Positions 1 to 9,242 are shown, numbered from the stretch's first letter. The stretch is 64,000 nucleotides of DNA from Stenotrophomonas indicatrix (GCF_002750975.1 NZ_PEJS01000001.1:930001-994000), one strand, 5' to 3'. Notes: generated by a model from the sequence alone, not told the origin. Translations and numbers: made by a program.

Positions 1-960
1 CTGGCCGAGCAGGGCGATGATGATGGCCTGCGCAGGCTGGCCGCGACCTACCGCGACAGCGTGCCGGTGTTCGCGCACTGGTGCGAGGTGCAGCGTGCAC
101 GGCGCGCGTCCGACTGGCCTGCACTGGAACAGGCCGCGCAGGCGTTGCTGGCGTTGTCGCCAGGCTCGAACGGCGCACGCGGGACGCTTGCCCGCATGTA
201 CATGGAGACCGGCCGCTTCAGCGAAGCGCAGGCCTGCTATGCGCAGCTGGTGGAACTGCTGGAAGAGCCCAGTGCCGCGCATTGGGACCATATGAGTGCG
301 GCCAGTGCGGCGCGCGACTGGGATGCGGTGCGCCGCTCGGCGGCAGCGATCGGCATGGAACTGTCCAGCCAGCAGGGCGTGGTCGAAGAGCCCTGGGGCT
401 GGGTGATCATCCGCAGCGAAGAAGGCGGCGAGCCGATGGAGTACTACGCCCGCCGCAGCGGCCCGGTGACCGCGCGCATCGTCGAGAACGCACCGGCCAA
501 CCGCGCGCAGCAGGTGGGGGACTGGGTGGTATTCGACGCCGGCCTGGTACACCCCGCACCAGAGGACGAAGCGGAGCGCGAGCACTTCATTCCGACCTAT
601 GCGCAGGTGCATGTGCTGGAGCGGGGTGGTTTCGCGCGCAGCTGGCTGGTCGACGGCGCGCACCCGGGCGAGGAGGCATGGAACGCTTTCGTGGAGGCAG
701 CCGAGGCACAGGGCTGGAAGGTGTGGTCGCACAGCCGTGCGGACTACACCGTGACCGATCCGGACGCGGAAGACGGGACGTTGCCGGGCCTGTTGTTCAC
801 CGTCGCCCAGCCGCAGGACCATGCGCCGCTTGCGCTGCACCGCTTCCTGCAGCAGGCCACGGCGGATTGGGCACATCCACACTGCTGGCTGCGCCTGGCC
901 GAGGCCTGCGACCAGGACCGCCAGCCGCATCTGGACGCGATCGAACGGTACGGGTTGTAA
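1..960 (+). CDS. tetratricopeptide-repeat protein, 5' end outside window
   Basis: The frame is open from the first base of the window, so this is the last 319 residues of a longer protein; the GTG at 61 is internal. Residues about 38-90 form helical repeat pairs of the TPR kind (…LARMYMETGRFSEAQACYAQ…). A C-terminal domain begins near W132 (WGWVIIRSEEGG) and contains a short stretch resembling small beta-rich regulatory-protein domains. No catalytic motif is visible and the substrate or partner is unknown. A SMAG-type palindrome follows the stop codon. Confidence is high that the frame is coding and low for function. Confidence 0.75.
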   Translation: MAEQGDDDGLRRLAATYRDSVPVFAHWCEVQRARRASDWPALEQAAQALLALSPGSNGARGTLARMYMETGRFSEAQACYAQLVELLEEPSAAHWDHMSAASAARDWDAVRRSAAAIGMELSSQQGVVEEPWGWVIIRSEEGGEPMEYYARRSGPVTARIVENAPANRAQQVGDWVVFDAGLVHPAPEDEAEREHFIPTYAQVHVLERGGFARSWLVDGAHPGEEAWNAFVEAAEAQGWKVWSHSRADYTVTDPDAEDGTLPGLLFTVAQPQDHAPLALHRFLQQATADWAHPHCWLRLAEACDQDRQPHLDAIERYGL

Positions 961-976
961 TCCCTGCCGCGCTGCG

Positions 977-1044
977 CGCGCCGGGCATGGCCCGGCGCTA
1001 CCGGGCAACACACATGGGTAGCGCCGGCCATGCCCGGCGTCCTT
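977..1044. repeat. pair of SMAG/REP-type palindromes
   Basis: Two inverted copies of a GTAG-headed hairpin with a gccggcatggccggc-like core lie head to head (about 977-1002 and 1016-1044) between two genes on the same strand. This matches the SMAG (GTAG) repeat family of Stenotrophomonas. It may stabilise or end the upstream transcript. Confidence 0.65.
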
Positions 1045-1064
1045 CCACCACCAAGGAACTGGAT

Positions 1065-1529
1065 ATGCGAAAGACAGGGATGTGGGTGATCATCGGCCTG
1101 CTGCTGGCCCCCACCGTGCAGGCCGCGCCGGCCTGCCAGCAACCGGCTGACGTGGCGCGGGCCTTCTTCGAAGCGACCACCGGCAAGGGCGACCTGCTGG
1201 AGCCGCCGCAGGCACTGGTCAGTGCGGCGTTTGCCAAGGCGCTGCATGGCGAGCGTGCCTGCCAGGTGCGCGAAGAGGGCATCTGCACGCTCGATTCCGA
1301 TCCGTGGCTGGACGCGCAGGACGGGGAGATCGACAGCCCGGTGCGCTACAGCTGGAAGCAGGCCTCGGCCACGGCCGGCCAGGTCGAAATGCGCTATCCG
1401 GTCTGGGGCAAGGCCTACGTGACCCGCGTGCCGATGGTGCGCAAAGGGGAGGGCTGCTGGCAGGTCGACGACATCCTCACCAACAGCGGTCGCTCGGTGC
1501 GCAGGATCCTGGCCCAACCGCTGCCTTGA
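1065..1529 (+). CDS. small secreted protein of unknown function
   Basis: This 154-residue protein starts at ATG 1065, preceded by a purine-rich stretch (aaggaactgg). Residues 1-20 form a Sec signal peptide ending VQA before APAC, so the mature protein is predicted to be periplasmic. The mature part has several cysteines (PACQQ, RACQV, GICTL, EGCWQVDD), consistent with disulfides. Its size and the closing pattern of strands (RYPVWGKAYVTRVPMV then GCWQVDDI) recall DUF3828-like small NTF2-fold periplasmic proteins, but this is only a resemblance. It sits alone between two SMAG repeat clusters. Confidence 0.7.
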   Translation: MRKTGMWVIIGLLLAPTVQAAPACQQPADVARAFFEATTGKGDLLEPPQALVSAAFAKALHGERACQVREEGICTLDSDPWLDAQDGEIDSPVRYSWKQASATAGQVEMRYPVWGKAYVTRVPMVRKGEGCWQVDDILTNSGRSVRRILAQPLP

Positions 1530-1539
1530 GCATCCGGGG

Positions 1540-1592
1540 CATCCACGCACGGCGTGGATCTACCGTGCTCCGATTGCCGGCCGCTGGCCGGC
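1540..1592. repeat. SMAG/REP hairpins at convergent gene ends
   Basis: A perfect hairpin (atccacgc / gcgtggat) with a GTAG end on the complementary strand lies at 1540-1563, and a second palindrome (tgccggccgctggccggca) lies at 1574-1592. They sit between the convergent ends of the secreted-protein gene and the ypjD-like gene and could act as a bidirectional transcription stop. Confidence 0.55.
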
Positions 1593-1598
1593 ACGCCT

Positions 1599-2393
1599 CT
1601 AGCGCGAATGCCCGAACACCAGCTCGATCACGAACTGGCTGCCGAAGAACGCCAGCAGCAGCAACAGCATCGCCGTCAGCGTCCAATGCACGGCCTTCGT
1701 GCCGCGCCAGCCATAGCGGCGGCGGCCGATCAGCAGCACGCCGAACACGATCCACGACAGCACGCTCAGCACCGTCTTGTGCACCAGCTTCTGCGCCAGC
1801 AGGTCGTCGACGAACAGCACGCCGGTAACCAGGGTCAGGGTCAGCAGGGCGAAGCCGACGGTGATCACCCTGAACAGCAGCGATTCCAGATCGGCCATCG
1901 GCGGCAGCGCACGCAGCCACGGACGGAATTCACGGCGCCGCAGCGCACGCTCCTGCAGCCACAGCATGATCGCCAGCAGCGCGGCGACGCTCAGCGTGGC
2001 GTAGGCCAGCAGTGCCAGCCAGGCGTGGCTGGCCAGGCGCCAGCCCAGCACCTTGCTCGGTTCATGGCCGTAGCCGTGGTAGACCACCAGCAGCAGCGCG
2101 GCCAGCGGGAACACCACTACGCCCAGAGTGGACATGCGCCCGCGCGCGCCCACCAGCGAGGTCAGCCAGGCCATTCCCAGGCCGACCAGCGACAACGCGG
2201 CGAAGAAGTGCATGTCCGGGCCGCCGGTCGTGCGCATCGCCACCAGCACGTGGTAACCGCCATGCAGCAGCATCGCCGGCAGCGCCGGCCACAGCCACGC
2301 GGGCGAGGTCACCCCGTCGTTGCGACCAAGGGCGCGCACCAGCAGGGCGCTGGCGGCCAGGTAGAGCAGGACGGCGATGAGAACGATTGTCAT
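1599..2393 (-). CDS. ypjD: YpjD-family cytochrome c assembly-like inner membrane protein
   Basis: This 264-residue polytopic membrane protein has about eight hydrophobic segments beginning with MTIVLIAVLLYLAAS. The order of segments, the HGYGHEPSKVLGW and HKTVLSVLSW histidine regions and the C-terminal LAFFGSQFVIELVFG are those of the CcsA/CcmC-like YpjD (CorE) family. In gammaproteobacteria this gene is the usual divergent neighbour of ffh, as here. The family resembles haem-handling cytochrome c assembly proteins, but its precise role is not settled. It starts at 2393 and diverges from ffh over 122 bases. Confidence 0.85.
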   Translation of the reverse strand: MTIVLIAVLLYLAASALLVRALGRNDGVTSPAWLWPALPAMLLHGGYHVLVAMRTTGGPDMHFFAALSLVGLGMAWLTSLVGARGRMSTLGVVVFPLAALLLVVYHGYGHEPSKVLGWRLASHAWLALLAYATLSVAALLAIMLWLQERALRRREFRPWLRALPPMADLESLLFRVITVGFALLTLTLVTGVLFVDDLLAQKLVHKTVLSVLSWIVFGVLLIGRRRYGWRGTKAVHWTLTAMLLLLLAFFGSQFVIELVFGHSR

Positions 2394-2468
2394 CGTTGAA
2401 GTTTCGCATACCCCCGCGGTGCTGGCGACGGGCGTGGCGTCGCAGTCCGGCGAGCGCGGTGGACCCGT

Positions 2469-2474
2469 TATACT
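2469..2474 (+). promoter_or_regulatory. probable -10 element of the ffh promoter
   Basis: A TATACT hexamer lies 41 bases before the ffh start codon in the divergent ypjD-ffh spacer. No convincing -35 box is visible at 17-base spacing, so the call rests on position and the -10 alone. Confidence 0.4.
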
Positions 2475-2515
2475 GTGGGCCTTATTGTCCCCCGCTTTCA
2501 GACAGGTTGCGCCGC

Positions 2516-3892
2516 ATGTTCGAGTCCCTGACCCAGCGCCTTTCCGGCACCATCGAGCGCCTGCGCGGCCGTGGCCGCCTGACCGAAGAGAACATCCGCG
2601 AGGCGACCCGCGAGGTCCGCATCGCCCTGCTTGAAGCCGACGTCGCGCTGCCGGTGGTGCAGGCCCTGATCGAACGCATCAAGGTGCGTGCGGTCGGCCA
2701 GGAAGTGCTGAAGTCGCTGACCCCGGGCCAGGCCCTGATCAAGGTCGTGCGCGACGAGCTGACCGCGGTGATGGGCGCCGAAGCCAGCGACCTGAACCTC
2801 AACGTTCCCGCGCCGGCCATCATCCTGATGGCGGGCCTGCAGGGCGCCGGCAAGACCACCACGGTCGGCAAGCTGGCCAAGCACCTGAAGGAAAAGCGCA
2901 AGAAGAAGGTGATGGTGGTCTCGGCCGACGTCTACCGTCCGGCGGCGATCGAGCAGCTGAAGACGCTGGCCGACCAGGTGGGCGTGCTGTTCTTCCCGTC
3001 CAGCGCCGAGCAGAAGCCGGAAGCCATCGTCCGCGCCGCCATCGATGACGCGCGCAAGTCGTTCGTCGACGTGCTGCTGGTCGATACCGCCGGCCGCCTG
3101 GCCATCGACGAAGCGATGATGGCCGAGATCAAGGCCCTGCACGCTGCGGTCAACCCGGCTGAAACGCTGTTCGTGGTCGATGCCATGACCGGCCAGGACG
3201 CGGCCAATACCGCCAAGGCCTTCGGTGATGCGCTGCCGCTGACCGGCGTGGTCCTGACCAAGACCGACGGTGACGCCCGTGGCGGCGCCGCGCTGAGCGT
3301 GCGCTACATCACCGGCAAGCCGATCAAGTTCGTCGGTGTCAGCGAAAAGCCGGAAGGCCTGGACGTGTTCCACCCGGACCGTATTGCCAGCCGCATCCTC
3401 GACATGGGCGACGTGCTGTCGCTGGTCGAGCAGGTCGAGCAGCAGGTCGACAAGGACAAGGCGCAGAAGCTGGCCGAGAAGGTCGCCAAGGGCAAGAAGT
3501 TCGATCTGAACGACATGCGCGACCAGCTCGAGCAGATGCAGAACATGGGCGGCATCGGCGGCCTGATGGACAAGCTGCCGGGCCTGGGCCAGATTCCCGA
3601 GCACCTCAAGCAGCAGGTCAGCCAGGGCAAGGAAGTGCCGCGCATGATCGCCATCATCGGCTCGATGACCAAGAAGGAACGGCGCAACCCGAACCTGCTC
3701 AATGGCTCGCGTCGCGCCCGCATCGCCAAGGGCTCGGGCGTGACCCCGGCCGACGTCAACAAGCTCATGAAGCAGTACATGCAGATGGAAAAGATGATGA
3801 GCAAGATGGCCGGTGGCGGCATGAAGGGCATGATGCGCAGCATGAAGGGCATGATGGGCGCCATGGGCGGCCGTGGCATGCCGTTCCGCTGA
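2516..3892 (+). CDS. ffh: signal recognition particle protein Ffh
   Basis: Ffh is the 54-kDa GTPase of the bacterial signal recognition particle. With 4.5S RNA it binds signal sequences of nascent inner-membrane proteins and docks on FtsY. The protein has 458 residues, the usual length. The helical N domain covers residues 1 to about 90. The G domain has GLQGAGKTTT near residues 107-116, DTAGR near 190 and TKTDGD. A methionine-rich M domain runs to the C-terminus (MKQYMQMEKMMSKMAGGGMK). ATG 2516 is chosen because MFESLTQRLSGTI is the conserved family start; the frame is open upstream without similarity. Confidence 0.98.
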   Translation: MFESLTQRLSGTIERLRGRGRLTEENIREATREVRIALLEADVALPVVQALIERIKVRAVGQEVLKSLTPGQALIKVVRDELTAVMGAEASDLNLNVPAPAIILMAGLQGAGKTTTVGKLAKHLKEKRKKKVMVVSADVYRPAAIEQLKTLADQVGVLFFPSSAEQKPEAIVRAAIDDARKSFVDVLLVDTAGRLAIDEAMMAEIKALHAAVNPAETLFVVDAMTGQDAANTAKAFGDALPLTGVVLTKTDGDARGGAALSVRYITGKPIKFVGVSEKPEGLDVFHPDRIASRILDMGDVLSLVEQVEQQVDKDKAQKLAEKVAKGKKFDLNDMRDQLEQMQNMGGIGGLMDKLPGLGQIPEHLKQQVSQGKEVPRMIAIIGSMTKKERRNPNLLNGSRRARIAKGSGVTPADVNKLMKQYMQMEKMMSKMAGGGMKGMMRSMKGMMGAMGGRGMPFR

Positions 3893-3947
3893 GCGCGCGC
3901 TGTATCGGACGCTTGAACAACCCACGGAATCAATCAAAGGAATGTGC

Positions 3948-4382
3948 ATGAACAAGTCGATCGTGGTGATGGCGCTGGCCCTGGGCCTGGTTGCCTGCAA
4001 GGACGACACCTCCGTGTCGCAGAAGGCCGGTAGTGCCATCAGTGGTACCGCTGCCGATTTCGTCGCCGGGCTGGGCGAGGGCGTGGACAAGCGCATGAAC
4101 GTGACGCTGCAGGCCGATCCGGGCCTGGCCGCGCAGGGCCTCACCGTCACCCTCGGCAAGAGCCGTGGCATGGGCTCCAAGGACGCGGCGGTGTACGTGG
4201 TGGCCGACAAGGCCTTCAAGGGCAAGCTGGTGGCGCGTGCGCTGGATGCCGAGGGCACCGAGATCGGTCGCGCCAGCGCCGAGGAAGAGTTCGCCGCTGA
4301 TGACGCGCGCTACGTGACGTTCAAGTTCAACGAAGAAATGGACAGCCAGCTGGTCCGCACCTACGCGGTGTCTGCACGCTGA
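3948..4382 (+). CDS. small lipoprotein of unknown function
   Basis: This 144-residue protein opens with a short lipoprotein signal ([17 protein letters not shown]), with lipobox LVAC followed by KDD. The mature protein is predicted to be lipid-anchored in the envelope, and the D at +2/+3 makes inner-membrane retention possible. ATG 3948 is preferred over 3942 because the AAGGA-type ribosome site sits directly before 3942, too close for that codon. The mature part looks like a single beta-rich domain with no known motif. It follows ffh by 55 bases and may be read with it. Confidence 0.75.
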   Translation: MNKSIVVMALALGLVACKDDTSVSQKAGSAISGTAADFVAGLGEGVDKRMNVTLQADPGLAAQGLTVTLGKSRGMGSKDAAVYVVADKAFKGKLVARALDAEGTEIGRASAEEEFAADDARYVTFKFNEEMDSQLVRTYAVSAR

Positions 4383-4388
4383 GCCAGG

Positions 4389-4419
4389 CGGGAGCGGATC
4401 GCCCGGGGCGACGCTCCCG
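4389..4419. terminator. GC-rich hairpin after the lipoprotein gene
   Basis: Arms cgggagcg (4389-4396) and cgctcccg (4412-4419) pair perfectly, and the loop itself can fold (tcgcc/ggcga). No T-run follows, so it is at best a weak or factor-assisted terminator. Confidence 0.4.
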
Positions 4420-4470
4420 TCCACAGTGTCTGGCGTATGCTGGCAGCGACTCCTCCCACAGGTGCGTCGC

Positions 4471-5547
4471 GTGAGCCTTTCGCCGATTCTCGAACGCGCC
4501 GACGATTTCTGTCGGCGTTTTTCATTGCAGCTGCCGATCCTGCTGGCACCGATGGCCGGTGCTTGTCCGGTTCCGCTTTCCGCCGCGCTGGCCAACGCCG
4601 GCAGCATGGGCGCGATGGGGGCCGTGTTGTCGCCGGCGGCGGATATCGGTCGCTGGATGCAGGACTTCCGTGCAGCGTCCAGCGGGCCGGCGCAGGTGAA
4701 CCTGTGGTTGCCCGATCCCGCGCCGGTGCGCGATGTGGCCGCCGAGGCCGCCACGCGTGCGTTCCTGGGCCAGTGGGGGCCGGAGGTTGCGGCCAGCGCA
4801 GCGGATGCCACGCCTGCCGATTTCGAGGAGCAGTTCAGTGCGCTGCTGGCGGCACGGCCGGCGGTGGCCTCGACCATCATGGGCGTGCTGTCGCCGCGTC
4901 ATGTGCAGCAGTTGAAGGATGCGGGCATCGCCTGGATCGCCTGCGCTACGACGCTGGCCGAAGCGCGTGCTGCGCAGGACGCAGGTGCTGACGCGGTGGT
5001 CGCACAGGGCGCCGAAGCCGGCGGCCATCGCGGCGCCTTCGATCCGATGCGTGCAGAGCAGCAGCTGGTCGGCCTGTTCGCACTGCTGCCGCGGCTGGCG
5101 GACAACCTGGATATTCCGGTGATCGCTGCGGGCGGAATCGGCGACGGTCGCGGCATTGCTGCTGCCTTGATGCTCGGGGCCAGTGCCGTGCAGATCGGCA
5201 CGGCCTTCCTGCGCACACCCGAAGCAGCGGTGGCGCCGGCATGGGCCGATGCGTTGGCCCGCAGCGAACCCGAAGACACCTGGCCGACGCGCGCGTTCAG
5301 TGGGCGCCTTGGCCGCGGCCTGGCGACTGCCTACGTGCGTGCAGCTGCTGCCGAGGGCGCACCCGCGCCGCGCCCGTACCCGGTGCAGCGTGGCCTGACT
5401 GGACCGATGCGCAAGCAGGCCACGCAGGAAAACCGGCTTGCTGCGATGCAGGCCTGGGCCGGGCAGTCGGCGTGGATGGCACCGGCAGCGCCGGCCGCTG
5501 ACGTGCTGCGTGGCATGTGGGAACAGGCGCAGGCGCTGCTGCGATGA
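4471..5547 (+). CDS. nitronate monooxygenase family FMN enzyme
   Basis: This is a 358-residue TIM-barrel flavoprotein of the 2-nitropropane dioxygenase/nitronate monooxygenase family, which oxidises alkyl nitronates with FMN and O2. Family marks are [20 protein letters not shown] near the start, the [16 protein letters not shown] segment carrying the conserved His, and the phosphate-binding [23 protein letters not shown] 4471 gives the usual N-terminus ([13 protein letters not shown]…); earlier GTGs at 4426 and 4462 add residues not typical of the family. The last four bases overlap the next gene (ATGA), so the two are translationally coupled. The true substrate is unknown. Confidence 0.85.
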   Translation: MSLSPILERADDFCRRFSLQLPILLAPMAGACPVPLSAALANAGSMGAMGAVLSPAADIGRWMQDFRAASSGPAQVNLWLPDPAPVRDVAAEAATRAFLGQWGPEVAASAADATPADFEEQFSALLAARPAVASTIMGVLSPRHVQQLKDAGIAWIACATTLAEARAAQDAGADAVVAQGAEAGGHRGAFDPMRAEQQLVGLFALLPRLADNLDIPVIAAGGIGDGRGIAAALMLGASAVQIGTAFLRTPEAAVAPAWADALARSEPEDTWPTRAFSGRLGRGLATAYVRAAAAEGAPAPRPYPVQRGLTGPMRKQATQENRLAAMQAWAGQSAWMAPAAPAADVLRGMWEQAQALLR

Positions 5548-6326
5548 CGGTGACCTGCAACGGCGCAACGGCGCGGGCCGAAGACCTGCTGCCGGCGCTG
5601 ACCAACTACGGCCACTTCACCTCGTTGCAGGTGCGCGGCAACGCGGTGCAGGGTCTTGATCTGCATCTGCGGCGGCTGGCCAAGGCAACGCAGGAACTGT
5701 TCGGCAGCGGGCTTGATATCGCGCAGGTGCAGGCGTGGATGGCGCAGGCGCTGCAACAGGCCGGCCAGGTCGACGCATCGATGCGGGTCACCGTGTTCTC
5801 GCGCCGTTTCGATTTCCGCGCGCCGCTGGCAAGCGTGCCGGTGGATGTACTGGTTGCCGTCTCCGCGCCGGTCGCGCTGACCGCGCCGAAATGCGTACGC
5901 AGCGCGACATGGCAGCGAGAGCTGCCGCAGATCAAGCATGTCGGTACGTTTGGCCTGTTCGCCCAGCGCCGTGCCGCGTTGGCAGCGGGTTTCGACGATG
6001 CGCTGTTCGTGACTGCCGACGGGCAGATCAGCGAGGGCACCACCTGGAACCTGGCCGTGCATGACGGCGAACACCTGATCTGGCCACAGGCGCCTGCGCT
6101 GCGGGGAACCGCTGAAGCGCTGCTGCAGGCGGGCTGGGTGGGCCCACAGCAGACCCGGCCGTTGCGGCTGGATGAGCTGGCCGGCATGCGGGCGGCCTTC
6201 GCCTGCAACGCCAGCGGGTTGTGGGCGCTGGATGCCATCAATGGTCAGGCGCTGCCGGGTTCGCAGGCCCTGGCCGAACAGGGCAGGGCGGTGTTGGCCC
6301 GGGTGCCCTGGCAGTCGCTTTCCTGA
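5544..6326 (+). CDS. class IV PLP aminotransferase / aminodeoxychorismate lyase-like
   Basis: This 260-residue protein has the fold-type IV PLP enzyme pattern: the lysine of [17 protein letters not shown] is the likely Schiff-base residue, and the [16 protein letters not shown] segment matches the E-x-x-x-x-N core of PabC/IlvE/D-amino-acid aminotransferases. The start overlaps the stop of the upstream flavoenzyme gene. The family ranges from 4-amino-4-deoxychorismate lyase (folate) to branched-chain and D-amino-acid aminotransferases; sequence reading alone cannot choose, and no pabB or mltG is adjacent to favour pabC. Confidence 0.75.
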   Translation: MTVTCNGATARAEDLLPALTNYGHFTSLQVRGNAVQGLDLHLRRLAKATQELFGSGLDIAQVQAWMAQALQQAGQVDASMRVTVFSRRFDFRAPLASVPVDVLVAVSAPVALTAPKCVRSATWQRELPQIKHVGTFGLFAQRRAALAAGFDDALFVTADGQISEGTTWNLAVHDGEHLIWPQAPALRGTAEALLQAGWVGPQQTRPLRLDELAGMRAAFACNASGLWALDAINGQALPGSQALAEQGRAVLARVPWQSLS

Positions 6327-6344
6327 ACGAAGTGCGTTGGTGGA

Positions 6345-6415
6345 TGCTCGCCGGGCATGCCCCGGCCCTATCGTGGAGACCCATGGCGGGTAGCGCCGGG
6401 CCATGCCCGGCGGAT
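6345..6415. repeat. SMAG/REP palindrome pair
   Basis: Two GTAG-associated palindromes (gccgggcatgccccggc at about 6351-6367 and gccgggccatgcccggc at about 6394-6411) in opposite orientation fill most of the space between the aminotransferase gene and the next gene. Confidence 0.6.
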
Positions 6416-6452
6416 GCTTTCGCAGCACAGGACAGCAGGAGTTCCAATCCGT

Positions 6453-6911
6453 ATGGGCACAGTCACCGAGCAGCATCGCGCGGTAGCGATGCACGCGCTG
6501 AAGATCATGGGCGGCGACGCACGGCCCAAGGTCCAGGCCTTTTACGATGACCGTCGCCAGCGTTCGGTCGACATCCTGACGACACTCAGCGCTCCGGAAG
6601 CGGGCCTCAAGTCGATTTCGTCCATCGGACTATCTGATTGCGCTCTACGTCATTCGAATGGTCGTGAACTGGAAACGCACGTCGAGCTTTGCGCATGTGT
6701 AACTGCCTTCTTCTGGCGTGAGGGAAAGTTTGCGGGACTGCAGCTGCCATCTCTCGCGATAAACTGGCTCCAGTGCATCGCCATCCATGAATCTGAGCGG
6801 CGCCTGATCGAGCAGATTGGCGCGGACGTATTTGATGATCTGCTGCAACGTCACGAGGTCGACGTGTTCGACATGGATCGTATCGCGCTGCCTGCATCGG
6901 GCGCCGCGTGA
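6453..6911 (+). CDS. suppressor-of-fused-like protein, possibly internally shortened
   Basis: The frame encodes 152 residues from ATG 6453. The N-terminal half (VDILTTLSAPEAGLKSISSI, then GRELETHVELCACVTA) and the C-terminal end (INWLQCIAIHESE…, then DVFDDLLQRHEVDVFDMDR) resemble the two ends of bacterial SUFU-domain proteins, which are common as immunity proteins or stand-alone genes. The middle is shorter than I expect for the family (usually about 180-200 residues), so an internal deletion or a compressed version is possible. No frameshift could be demonstrated. Flanked by SMAG repeats; no toxin gene is adjacent. Confidence 0.5.
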   Translation: MGTVTEQHRAVAMHALKIMGGDARPKVQAFYDDRRQRSVDILTTLSAPEAGLKSISSIGLSDCALRHSNGRELETHVELCACVTAFFWREGKFAGLQLPSLAINWLQCIAIHESERRLIEQIGADVFDDLLQRHEVDVFDMDRIALPASGAA

Positions 6912-6975
6912 CGCCTTTGGCATTGGCCGGACGCGGGATCAGTCGCTGAATCCATCACTTTGCTGAATGAAAGCC

Positions 6976-6997
6976 GCCGGGCATGGCCCGGCACTAC
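6976..6997. repeat. single SMAG/REP palindrome
   Basis: A gccgggcatggcccggcac palindrome ending in the complement of GTAG lies 12 bases before a run of ten T (7010-7019). The hairpin and T-run may together end transcription from the upstream gene. Confidence 0.5.
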
Positions 6998-7024
6998 CGG
7001 ACAGGCCCGTTTTTTTTTTCGGGG

Positions 7025-7053
7025 TTGGCTCGGCCGGACTCTGCCGCTATAAT
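7025..7053 (+). promoter_or_regulatory. rpsP operon promoter
   Basis: A TTGGCT -35 box (7025-7030) and a perfect TATAAT -10 box (7048-7053) are separated by 17 bases. Transcription would start about 40 bases before the rpsP ATG. This is the clearest sigma-70 promoter in the window and suits a ribosomal operon. Confidence 0.8.
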
Positions 7054-7103
7054 CGCCCGCTTACCGCGCCATCCTGGCGACTGGGCAATAGGAAAAAACC
7101 ACC

Positions 7104-7364
7104 ATGGTCAAGATTCGACTGACCCGCGGCGGCGCCAAGAAGCGTCCGTTCTACCACATCATCGTCACCGACGTCCGCAGCGCCCGCGACGGCCGCAACA
7201 TCGAGCGCGTTGGCTTCTACAACCCGGTTGCACAGGGCGGCGAGAAGCGCATCGAGCTGGACCTGGCCCGCGTTGACCATTGGGTCAAGAACGGCGCCCA
7301 GCCGACCGAGAAAGTTCGCAACCTGATCAAGGAAGCGAGCAAGTCCCAGGCCGCTGCGGCCTGA
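7104..7364 (+). CDS. rpsP: 30S ribosomal protein S16
   Basis: This is an 86-residue S16 with the universal start [19 protein letters not shown] and the [20 protein letters not shown] block. S16 binds 16S rRNA early in 30S assembly. The ATG follows the strong ribosome site aggaaaaaacc. It is the first gene of rpsP-rimM-trmD-rplS, the standard gammaproteobacterial order, 45 bases ahead of rimM. Confidence 0.98.
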   Translation: MVKIRLTRGGAKKRPFYHIIVTDVRSARDGRNIERVGFYNPVAQGGEKRIELDLARVDHWVKNGAQPTEKVRNLIKEASKSQAAAA

Positions 7365-7409
7365 TCCTGACGGGCCGCGCCCTGGTGCGGCCCATCTGAT
7401 TGAACGCAG

Positions 7410-7922
7410 ATGAAAGATAACGAGCGCCGCATCCTGCTTGGCAGGATTGTCGGCGCTTTTGGTGTGCGCGGCGAAATAAAGCTCGAGTCCTGGACCGAGC
7501 CGCGTTCCGCTATTTTCCGTTACCAACCGTGGATCCTGCGCAGCCCCAACGGGCAGGAATCGACGCTTGAAGGCGCCCGTGGCCGGGATACCGGCAAGCA
7601 CCTGGTGGCCCGTTTCCCGGGCATCGAGGATCGCGACACGGTCGAGGCGATGCATGGCACCGAGGTCTTCGTGGCCCGCAGTGCGCTGCCGCCGCCCAAT
7701 GCCGACGAGTATTACTGGGTCGATCTGGAGGGCCTGGATGTGAAGACCGTCGAAGGCGTTGCCCTCGGCCAGGTCTCGCACCTGTTCAGTACCGGCGCCA
7801 ACGATGTGGTGGTCGTACGCGGTGACCGCGAGCGGATGATTCCGTTCGTCGTGCCGGAGTTCGTCAAATCCGTCGACTTCGAGGCCAATCTGGTCGTGGT
7901 CGACTGGGACCCCGAGTTCTGA
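7410..7922 (+). CDS. rimM: ribosome maturation factor RimM
   Basis: This 170-residue protein binds S19/16S rRNA and helps 30S head maturation. The N-terminal beta-barrel domain carries [19 protein letters not shown], the family signature. The C-terminal PRC-barrel domain carries [16 protein letters not shown] and ends [20 protein letters not shown], all typical. Length is normal. It ends a few bases before trmD in the rpsP operon. Confidence 0.97.
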   Translation: MKDNERRILLGRIVGAFGVRGEIKLESWTEPRSAIFRYQPWILRSPNGQESTLEGARGRDTGKHLVARFPGIEDRDTVEAMHGTEVFVARSALPPPNADEYYWVDLEGLDVKTVEGVALGQVSHLFSTGANDVVVVRGDRERMIPFVVPEFVKSVDFEANLVVVDWDPEF

Positions 7923-7930
7923 GTGTGAGC

Positions 7931-8689
7931 ATGCGTTTCGACGTCATCACCCTGTTCCCCGATTTCCTCGCCCAGTCCGCTGGGCTGGGTGTGGTCGGCC
8001 GTGCGCAGGAAAAGGGATTGTTCAGCCTGCATGGCTGGAATCCCCGTGATTACGCCGAGGGCAACTACCGCCGGGTGGACGATCGTCCGTTCGGCGGTGG
8101 CCCGGGCATGGTGATGCTGATCGAGCCGCTGCAGGCGTGCCTGCAGGCGATCCGTGAGGCCGATCCGACGCCTGCGCGGGTGATCCATCTCAGCCCGCAG
8201 GGCGCGCCGTTGACCCAGGCCAAGGTGCGGGAACTGGCGGCATTGCCGCGCATGGTCCTGCTCTGCGGCCGCTATGAAGGCATCGACGAGCGTTTCCTGG
8301 CCGCCAATGTCGACGAGGAGATTTCCCTCGGCGACTACGTGTTGTCCGGCGGTGAGCTGGGGGCGGCGGTCATCATCGACGCGGTGGCCCGGCTGCAGGA
8401 AGGCGCCTTGAATGACGCCGAATCGGCCGCGCAGGACAGTTTCGAAGGCGACCTCGGCCTGCTTGACTGCCCGCATTACAGCCAGCCGGCCCAGCATCCG
8501 CTGGGGGACGTGCCGGACGTGCTGCGCTCGGGCAACCATGCCGCCATCGCCGCCTGGCGCCGGCAGCAGTCGTTGATCCGTACCGCACAGCGGCGCCCGG
8601 ACCTGCTGGATGAACAGGCGCTGGGCAAGGCCGACCGCAAGCTGCTGGCCCTGGCCCGCCAGGTCCCGGCGGAAAAGGGCAAGGTCTAG
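7931..8689 (+). CDS. trmD: tRNA (guanine-N1)-methyltransferase TrmD
   Basis: TrmD methylates G37 of tRNAs reading CNN codons, using SAM in a deep trefoil-knot site. This 252-residue protein has the conserved start [12 protein letters not shown], the [13 protein letters not shown] loop and the knot segment [13 protein letters not shown] followed by [16 protein letters not shown] 7931 fits the family N-terminus; GTG 7925 (two codons earlier) is a possible alternative and also lies just after the rimM stop. It is the third gene of the rpsP operon. Confidence 0.97.
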   Translation: MRFDVITLFPDFLAQSAGLGVVGRAQEKGLFSLHGWNPRDYAEGNYRRVDDRPFGGGPGMVMLIEPLQACLQAIREADPTPARVIHLSPQGAPLTQAKVRELAALPRMVLLCGRYEGIDERFLAANVDEEISLGDYVLSGGELGAAVIIDAVARLQEGALNDAESAAQDSFEGDLGLLDCPHYSQPAQHPLGDVPDVLRSGNHAAIAAWRRQQSLIRTAQRRPDLLDEQALGKADRKLLALARQVPAEKGKV

Positions 8690-8840
8690 CGCCAGCCCTG
8701 CTTTATCGGCTATCATGGCCAATTACGCCGGCCCCGGCCGGTGCGCAGTACCCAAAACAAACGTGCAGCACAGTCCGGTGACTGCATGAGCCCACGCTGT
8801 CGAATGACACGCCCACCCGAACAATGAATCGGTGTAACCC
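8690..8840 (+). other. rplS leader, 151 bases
   Basis: The trmD-rplS spacer is long compared with the other spacers in this operon. It holds a GC-rich hairpin candidate (gccggccccggccgg near 8729-8743) and a TATCAT hexamer near 8710 that could be a secondary -10 box. No ORF is supported. Confidence 0.4.
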
Positions 8841-9242
8841 ATGAGCAAGCTGAACAAGTCCATCGTCGCGGAATTCGAATCCGCCCAGATCACCCGCGAA
8901 CTGCCGCAGTTCAGCCAGGGCGACACCATTGTCGTCAACGTGAAGGTGAAGGAAGGTACCCGCGAGCGCGTGCAGGCCTATGAAGGCGTTGTCATCGCGA
9001 CCAAGAACGGCGGCCTGAACTCCTCGTTCACCGTGCGCAAGATCTCGCACGGCTACGGCGTCGAGCGCGTGTTCCAGACCCACAGCGCCATCATCGACTC
9101 GGTCGAAGTGAAGCGCCGTGGTAAGGTCCGCGCCGGCAAGCTGTACTACCTGCGTGGCCTGGAAGGCAAGGCTGCCCGCATCAAGGAAGATCTGGCTGCT
9201 GCTGCTGCCGCCAAGGCAGCCCGTCTGGCAACCAAGGGCTGA
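8841..9242 (+). CDS. rplS: 50S ribosomal protein L19
   Basis: This 133-residue L19 sits at the 30S-50S interface. It has the family patterns [40 protein letters not shown] and [17 protein letters not shown]. An alanine-rich tail ([10 protein letters not shown]) after residue 120 is typical of Xanthomonadaceae. It is the last gene of the rpsP operon, followed by a strong hairpin terminator. Confidence 0.98.
   Translation: MSKLNKSIVAEFESAQITRELPQFSQGDTIVVNVKVKEGTRERVQAYEGVVIATKNGGLNSSFTVRKISHGYGVERVFQTHSAIIDSVEVKRRGKVRAGKLYYLRGLEGKAARIKEDLAAAAAAKAARLATKG

Noticed and set aside
2498..4258. Antisense frame opposite ffh
   Set aside because: His/Leu/Gln-rich mirror composition and overlap with the certain ffh gene show it is a shadow.
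7010..7019. Ten-T run as a phase-variable tract
   Set aside because: It lies outside coding sequence and upstream of the promoter; a role in slippage control of a gene is not supported.
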